Below, in pieces: positions 59,173 through 64,000 of a stretch of 64,000 nt of DNA. Position numbers and translations under genes: made by a program. Numbering within the stretch: the stretch's first letter is position 1; the number at the start of each line of letters is the position of its first letter. The notes below the pieces were generated by a model. That model was not told where the DNA came from and ran no database searches. It saw only the letters and a program-made list of their open reading frames with translations. Source of the DNA: Pseudomonadota bacterium (GTDB lineage Bacteria; Pseudomonadota; Gammaproteobacteria; Steroidobacterales; Steroidobacteraceae); NCBI GenBank assembly GCA_016713725.1, contig JADJOO010000006.1, positions 1 to 64,000 on the forward strand, read 5' to 3'.

Positions 59173-60456
59173 TCAACCCGCTCGTTCGTGTTCCTGGTGA
59201 ATCAGGCTGTGCTCGCGCGTGTCGCGCAGTCGCAAGGTCGCGAGGATGCCCACGATCATCATTCCCGACACGAGCCAGAAGTACGCAGCCTCGTGCCCGA
59301 TCTGCTTCAGGTACAGCGCAGCCGTCTCCGCGTTGCCGCCAAAGATCGCCTGGGCGATTGCATAAGGCACCGCGACGCCCAGCGCGCGAACGTGCACCGG
59401 GTAGAGCTCCGCCTTGAAGATGGCGCTCAGCCCGCAGTAACCAGACAACAGGACCAGCGGCACCAGCCCCAGGAAGTACGCCGTCACGGCACTGGTCGAC
59501 GTCGAGATCGCGCTGAGGATCGGCACGCTGACCAGGGCAAGTCCTGCGTATGACGCGAGCAGCGTTCGCCGATGCCCGACCCGGTCGGCGAGCCAGCCGG
59601 CGAGCGGCGGCAGGAACATGAACGTCGCGAGCAGCAGCGTCATCACCTGCGAAGCCACGGGTTTCGAGAACCCCGCGCTGTTGATCAGCAGCTTCTGCAT
59701 GTACGCCGTGTAGGTGTAGAAGCCGAGTCCGCCGGCGGCCGTCAGCGCCATGACCGTCAGGGTCTCCTTCGGATACCGGGTGAACAAGGACCACGCCCGG
59801 CCCCGCTCCTTTTCCGACGCGGACGCGTGCGTGAACGAACGGGTCTCGTGGATGCCCCGGCGAATCCACCACACGATGACCGCAAGGGCCGCGCCGACGG
59901 CGAATGGAATGCGCCAGCCCCATTCGTACAGCTGCGGCTCCGTGAGCACACGCTGCAGCAGTACCAGCAACAGCAACGCGGCCAGCTGGCCGCCCGTCAG
60001 CGTGACGTAGAGAAACCCCGACCAGAAGCCACGCTGGGTCCGTTCCGCCATCTCGCTGATGTACGTCGCGGACGCACCGTACTCACCACCCACCGACAGG
60101 CCCTGCAGCAGGCGCGCGACGAGCAGCAACGCCGGCGACAGTACGCCGAGCCCGGTCGGGATCAACGCGATCATCAGCGATCCGCCGCACATCATCGCCA
60201 CGGACAGAGTGAGCGCCGCACGGCGCCCGGCACGGTCGGCATACCTGCCGAACAGCAGCGCGCCCAGGGGCCGCGCGATGAAACCGACGGCAAAAATCGC
60301 CGCCGCGCCGAGCAACTGCGCCGTCTGGTCGCCTGCCGGAAAGAACGCACGCGAAAAATAAATGGCGAAGGCGGAGTACGCAAACCAGTCGAACCACTCG
60401 ACGAAGTTGCCGGCCGAGCCGCCAAGGATGTTCTTGAGTCGCCGCGCCGGTGTCAT
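59173..60456 (-). CDS. MFS metabolite:H+ symporter (MHS family)
   Basis: About 427 residues from MTPARRLKNILGGSAGNFVEWFDWFAYSAFAIYF, the typical N-terminus of the MHS group (KgtP/ProP). GRYADRAGRRAAL is the loop 2-3 motif, RLLQGLSVGGEYGASATYISEMAE the helix 4-5 motif, and 12 transmembrane helices are visible. It carries organic acids or osmolytes such as 2-oxoglutarate or proline in symport with protons. It is the last of four same-strand genes with small gaps, after a TAXI binding protein and gltS. Confidence 0.85.
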   Translation of the reverse strand: MTPARRLKNILGGSAGNFVEWFDWFAYSAFAIYFSRAFFPAGDQTAQLLGAAAIFAVGFIARPLGALLFGRYADRAGRRAALTLSVAMMCGGSLMIALIPTGLGVLSPALLLVARLLQGLSVGGEYGASATYISEMAERTQRGFWSGFLYVTLTGGQLAALLLLVLLQRVLTEPQLYEWGWRIPFAVGAALAVIVWWIRRGIHETRSFTHASASEKERGRAWSLFTRYPKETLTVMALTAAGGLGFYTYTAYMQKLLINSAGFSKPVASQVMTLLLATFMFLPPLAGWLADRVGHRRTLLASYAGLALVSVPILSAISTSTSAVTAYFLGLVPLVLLSGYCGLSAIFKAELYPVHVRALGVAVPYAIAQAIFGGNAETAALYLKQIGHEAAYFWLVSGMMIVGILATLRLRDTREHSLIHQEHERAG

Positions 60457-60491
60457 CGTGGCCACTCCGCCCGTGGACGCAACGTGCCGGT

Positions 60492-61843
60492 TCACTGCGT
60501 CGCTGCCGCAGGCGATTCGACTGTGGGCGCGCTGGAAGCGGCGAAGTAGTCTGCTGCACCGTCGTGCAGCGGAATGGTCACACCAGCCAGCGCGCGCTCG
60601 CGCGACAGCCGCGAAGCACTGACGCCGCGGTCGGCCGCAAACCCGCCCTTGAACAGGAATTCGAGCACCTGCTTCACCGACGCGTCCGGCACTGCATCGC
60701 TCGCGACGAGCAGCGCCGTGGCGGCAACCGTGTCGACGGCTCCCCGCTGCAGGCCGTAGGTGCGATCGGGGATGGCGAGGGGCACGAGGCCCGGCACCAA
60801 CTCCGACACGCGCGTCATTGCCTCAGTGTCGAGCGGCAGCACGGTCATCGGCACCTGCATCGCCGTCTCTCGCGTGCCGGAACCCCGGCCGCCGACGGCG
60901 ATGCGTTTGCCTCGCAGTTCGCTCACGGAATGGATCGAGCCGGTATCGTCACTGCGGATGACGACATGCACGGGCTCCGGGAAGAGCGCTGCCACGGCGC
61001 GCAGGTGCCGCAGCGGTCCGTAGGGGGCGAACGCGGCCTGCCCGGTGACCGCCGCGGCAGCGACGTCGCTCTGCACCAGCGCGTACCGGGTCTCGCCGGA
61101 ATCGACCATGAGTGCATTGGCTACGCTGCCGTGCGTGTTGGCGTGCGCGACAGACCACGTCGCACCCCGAGGCCGCAGCGAGTCGATAAAGCGCGCGTAT
61201 TCGCCGCCCGCGGGACCGTGGCCACGATGAAGCCCTGCTCGCCGCGATTGAGCCGGAGCCTGATGTTCTGCAGCGCCTGGTCGAGTTCCTCGGTAACGAT
61301 GGCGTCGTCCGCATCGTGCAGTCCCGGTGTGGTGTTGACGATGCCCGCAAGATGCTCGATCAGGTCCGTCGATTTCACGGGCCCGCTGACGTTGGGGGCC
61401 GGCTTCGCGGCCGCCGGGGGCAGCAACGACGCCTGCCACGCGTCGTCTGCACGGCCATAGACCATCGACCCGTACGCGCGCAGTTCCGCGCCGGCGGCCA
61501 TGCGTCCTGCGCCGAGCCCGATGACCCCTTGATCCGTGGCTCGAAGCGCGTTGGCGACGAGTTCGGGGCTGAGGCCATTCCAGTCGGAAGGATCGTACGG
61601 CGCAGTAAACGCGAGCACCGCATTGTAGTGACCGATCGCCTGCGATCTGCCAACCTTTGCGCGGACGAGAGGCGCACTGCCCTGCCGCCGCAACGATTTG
61701 ACCTCGAGAATCCGACTGCAGAACAGCGTGTCGAGTCGCGCCTGCACGTCGCTCTGCAATCCGGCCTCGTCCGGTCCGCGTGCGCAGCCGGCGAGCGCGA
61801 GCGTGGTGACGAGCAGGAACAGTTTGCGCCAGGACGATCGCAC
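60492..61843 (-). CDS. TAXI-family TRAP-type solute-binding lipoprotein, frameshifted
   Basis: Lipobox LALAGC at the start; the first frame shows a variable N-terminal region (SRILEVKSLRRQGSAP, DPSDWNGLSPELVANAL) and a second frame from about 61205 continues with the TAXI domain: HANTHGSVANALMVDSGETRYALVQSDVA, LRAVAALFPEPVHVVIR, ELRGKRIAVGGRGSGTRETA and a C-terminal GVTIPLHDGAADYF. One indel joins them. TAXI proteins feed TRAP permeases with C4 or amino acids, but no TRAP membrane gene is present here, so it may serve a distant permease. It starts 2 bases after gltS ends. Confidence 0.75.
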
Positions 61844-61845
61844 GC

Positions 61846-63063
61846 TCAGAACCCCAGGCCCGGCAGCGCGAAGTACGCCTGCAGCACGACCGCGTTGGCG
61901 ATGTCGGCGAAGAACGCACCCACGATCGGGATCAACAGGAACGCAAGAGGCGCAGGACCGTGGCGTTGCGTCAACGTCTGCATCACCGACATCGCAACTG
62001 CCGTAGTTGCCAGGCTGGCTGCAACCTGGCCACCGTCGACCACCGCCGCGTCGTAGTCGTTGCCCATCACACGCCCCGTGATGAAGTAAGCGAAACCTGC
62101 GGCCACCAGCGCGTTGACGACGATGATCAGCAGCATCGGGCCCGCGAGCGTGGCGAGGTCGAGGATACGCATCGACATCAGCGCCATGATCAGGAAAAGC
62201 GAGAGTGACACGCCCCCTACCGCCTGCGCGGCACGGTCATTGATGCCTTCGATCTTGAACACCGTCGCGAGGTTGCGCACGAGCATGCCGATCAGCAGCG
62301 CCCACAGGAAGTCCGGCAGCAGGATGCCGGTGCCTTGCATCAGTCCGTGCACGTGGTGGGCGGCCCCGATGCAGGCGAGGCAGACAAGCAACACGAACAA
62401 CAGCTGCTCAGTCGTTATCGGCATGACAAACGGATTCTCTGGTGCAGCCCCCGGCGTAGCAGCCTGGCCGGACACGTCCGCAGCCCGCGCCCTGGCACGC
62501 TTCATCAGTCGTTCGGCCACAGGCCCCGACAACAAGCTGCCGAGGATCAGGCCCGCCGTCGCCGCGGCCATACCGAGCTCCATCGCTCCCTGCAGATTGC
62601 GCGTCGCGCTGAAGCTGTTGGCATAGGCAGCCGCGGTGCCATGGCCGCCGGTCAACGAGATGGAGCCGGCGAGCAGGCCGACCAGCGGATGCAGGTCGAG
62701 CAGCCGGGCCATCGTGATGCCGATTGCATTCTGGATCAGCATCAGCAGCACGAACAGAACCAGCAGGATCGCGAGCTTGCGGCCACCGCGGGCCAGCGAG
62801 CGCACGTCGGCGCCGAGGCCGAGCGTGGCGAAGAACGCGAGCAGCAGCGGGTCCTTGAGCGACTCGTTCATGCTGAACTGCACGGGAGTGACCAGCCCGG
62901 CAAGCGCAAGCGCGACTGCGACCGCGAACAGAAACCCGCCGACGACCGGCACTGGAATGCTGTAACGCTGCAACAGGGCCGAACGCGCCACGATCAGCTG
63001 GCCAACGAAAAACAGCGCCGTCGCGAGGGCCAGCGTGGCCAGCAAGTTGAGATTGACGGTCAC
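61846..63063 (-). CDS. gltS: Sodium/glutamate symporter
   Basis: 405 residues. The GltS pattern is clear: PVVGGFLFAVAVALAL, FFATLGLGADVRSLARGG, the Gly-rich SISLTGGHGTAAAYANSF and its inverted counterpart KIEGINDRAAQAVGGVSLSLFLIMALMSMRI, VVDGGQVAASLATTAVAMSVMQ. Inner-membrane Na+-coupled glutamate uptake. It lies 20 bases after the carbonic anhydrase and runs into the TAXI gene, forming a transport cluster. Glutamate uptake may connect with the D-glutamate genes, though they are far away. Confidence 0.9.
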   Translation of the reverse strand: MTVNLNLLATLALATALFFVGQLIVARSALLQRYSIPVPVVGGFLFAVAVALALAGLVTPVQFSMNESLKDPLLLAFFATLGLGADVRSLARGGRKLAILLVLFVLLMLIQNAIGITMARLLDLHPLVGLLAGSISLTGGHGTAAAYANSFSATRNLQGAMELGMAAATAGLILGSLLSGPVAERLMKRARARAADVSGQAATPGAAPENPFVMPITTEQLLFVLLVCLACIGAAHHVHGLMQGTGILLPDFLWALLIGMLVRNLATVFKIEGINDRAAQAVGGVSLSLFLIMALMSMRILDLATLAGPMLLIIVVNALVAAGFAYFITGRVMGNDYDAAVVDGGQVAASLATTAVAMSVMQTLTQRHGPAPLAFLLIPIVGAFFADIANAVVLQAYFALPGLGF

Positions 63064-63083
63064 GGGGCCTTGGCCTGCTGGTT

Positions 63084-63734
63084 CTAGCGACCGGCGCCTG
63101 TTCCCGCCGTGCGTTCAAAATCAGCGTCGGCGGTCGCGAGGTCGGTGGCGCAGAAGCCCAGGTCGCGCAGCAAACCATCGTTGAGCCGATAGACCCAGGC
63201 ATGCACGACGAGCGACCGCCCCTTCTCCCAGGCCTGCTGCACGATCGTCGTGCGGCACACGCGGCGCGCCTGGGCGAGCACGTTCAGTTCGCACAGCCGG
63301 TCGACGCGATCCTGGTCGGTCGGCAAGCCCGCCAGCTGTGACGCATACGCACGTGCGGTGTCGCGGATCGGCAGCAGCCAGTTATCCACCAGTCCCAGCG
63401 GCCGCTGCTCGTAAGCGGCTGTCACGCCGCCGCAGCCGTAATGCCCGCAGACGATGACGTGTTCGATGCCGAGCACGTCGATCGCATACTGCAGCACCGA
63501 GAGACAGCTGAAGTCGTTGTGGAACACCAGGTTCGCCACGTTGCGGTGCACGAAGAGCTCGCCGGGTGCGAGACCCACGATCTCATTGGCTGGGACGCGA
63601 CTGTCGGAGCAGCCGATCCAGAGGTACCGCGGCGACTGCTGCGCAGAAAGCTCACCGAAGAAGCCGGGGTGGCGCTGCTCCGTGGCAGCGGCCCAGCGGC
63701 GGTTGTTGGCGAAGAGTTCCGGCAGCTTGTTCAA
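63084..63734 (-). CDS. can: Beta-carbonic anhydrase
   Basis: 216 residues with the zinc ligands Cys42 (GCSDSR), Asp44 (in the same motif), His98 and Cys101 (CGHYGCGG), and the RNVANLV motif. Beta-class enzymes interconvert CO2 and bicarbonate in the cytoplasm; this is a typical bacterial short form. The first gene of a minus-strand run with gltS, the TAXI protein and the MFS carrier. Start ATG at 63734. The gene symbol is by family, not by orthology proof. Confidence 0.92.
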   Translation of the reverse strand: MNKLPELFANNRRWAAATEQRHPGFFGELSAQQSPRYLWIGCSDSRVPANEIVGLAPGELFVHRNVANLVFHNDFSCLSVLQYAIDVLGIEHVIVCGHYGCGGVTAAYEQRPLGLVDNWLLPIRDTARAYASQLAGLPTDQDRVDRLCELNVLAQARRVCRTTIVQQAWEKGRSLVVHAWVYRLNDGLLRDLGFCATDLATADADFERTAGTGAGR

Positions 63735-63884
63735 TGTTGCGGGCCCCGAGCCGAGGTTGGCGGCAGTCTAGCAGCGCGGGCGAACCGTCCGCTCGTTGAC
63801 CTGCTCACGCGGCAAGGTAGGTTGCGCACCGATTGATCCGACTGACTGAACTTTCAAGCAATCGAAAAGTAGCCGGGAACAGAC

Positions 63885-64000
63885 ATGGCAGCAAAGAAAA
63901 AGGCCGCGAAGAAGAAGACGATCCGTCGCACGACGCTGCGCAGCCCGAAGGGCACGAAGCTCTACGCGGTGCGCGCCGCCGACGGCACGTTCAAGGACAT
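63885..64000 (+). CDS. Small basic protein, N-terminal part, cut by window end
   Basis: The ATG at 63885 follows GGGA and opens AAKKKAAKKKTIRRTTLRSPKGTKLYAVRAADGTFKDI, with no stop before 64000. The Lys/Ala/Arg start followed by a KLYAVRxxxGTFKDI motif resembles small uncharacterised nucleic-acid-associated proteins in Proteobacteria. It may be a DNA- or RNA-binding protein. Only the first 38 or so residues are visible, so the family is tentative. It is divergent from the carbonic anhydrase. Confidence 0.7.
   Translation, partial: MAAKKKAAKKKTIRRTTLRSPKGTKLYAVRAADGTFKD

Overview
The window reads as a chromosomal segment of a GC-rich gammaproteobacterium, probably in or near the Xanthomonadales/Steroidobacterales. 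The evidence is the block cca - midA - pteridine reductase - folK/folB - tsaD, divergent from rpsU - yqeY - dnaG - rpoD (the macromolecular-synthesis operon), the split B12-dependent ribonucleotide reductase nrdJa/nrdJb, the TonB receptors and the many secreted peptidases. These placements are inferred from gene content, not from a search. No rRNA, tRNA or CRISPR array was recognised.

Layout. 0-4 kb: small secreted or membrane proteins (two Met-rich), a degraded tyrosine recombinase and DUF3703. 4-30.6 kb: a long, mostly minus-strand locus for uptake and breakdown of peptides and (N-acyl-)D-amino acids. It holds two TonB receptors, an esterase, a CycA-like permease, D-glutamate genes dgcN/dgcA, a serine beta-lactamase fused to a VanX-type D-Ala-D-Ala dipeptidase, a D-aminoacylase, a PBP4*-like hydrolase, a tricorn-type protease, a diaminopropionate ammonia-lyase-like enzyme, a carbamoylase, an amidohydrolase, and a plus-strand GlxA-type AraC regulator. 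31-39.3 kb: a compact aspartate kinase-homoserine dehydrogenase behind an attenuator-like hairpin, DUF6010, an oxidoreductase, a penicillin acylase and an AAA-type ATPase; parts have lower GC. 39.4-43.5 kb: nrdJb and nrdJa. 44-59 kb: housekeeping genes. 59-63.7 kb: an MFS carrier, a TAXI binding protein, gltS and a carbonic anhydrase. A small basic protein is cut off by the window end.

Three observations stand out. (1) nrdJa is interrupted exactly in its active-site NPC-GE motif by about 1.1 kb whose edges have intein splice-junction residues (Cys-Val-Thr-Ala-Asp at the start, Asn then Cys at the end), while the interior is almost pure G/C and looks like a sequencing or assembly artefact. (2) Two elements of about 0.4-0.46 kb (47.55-47.96 and 54.16-54.62 kb) each end in inverted long hairpins. 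The stems differ but the 14-nt apical loop is identical, and a second hairpin and flanking motifs are also shared. One copy sits where yqeY loses its C-terminus. (3) Around a dozen genes, including the essential rpoD and dnaG, carry frameshifts. Most broken genes here are therefore probably base-call errors rather than true pseudogenes, and single-gene disruption claims should be read with that in mind.
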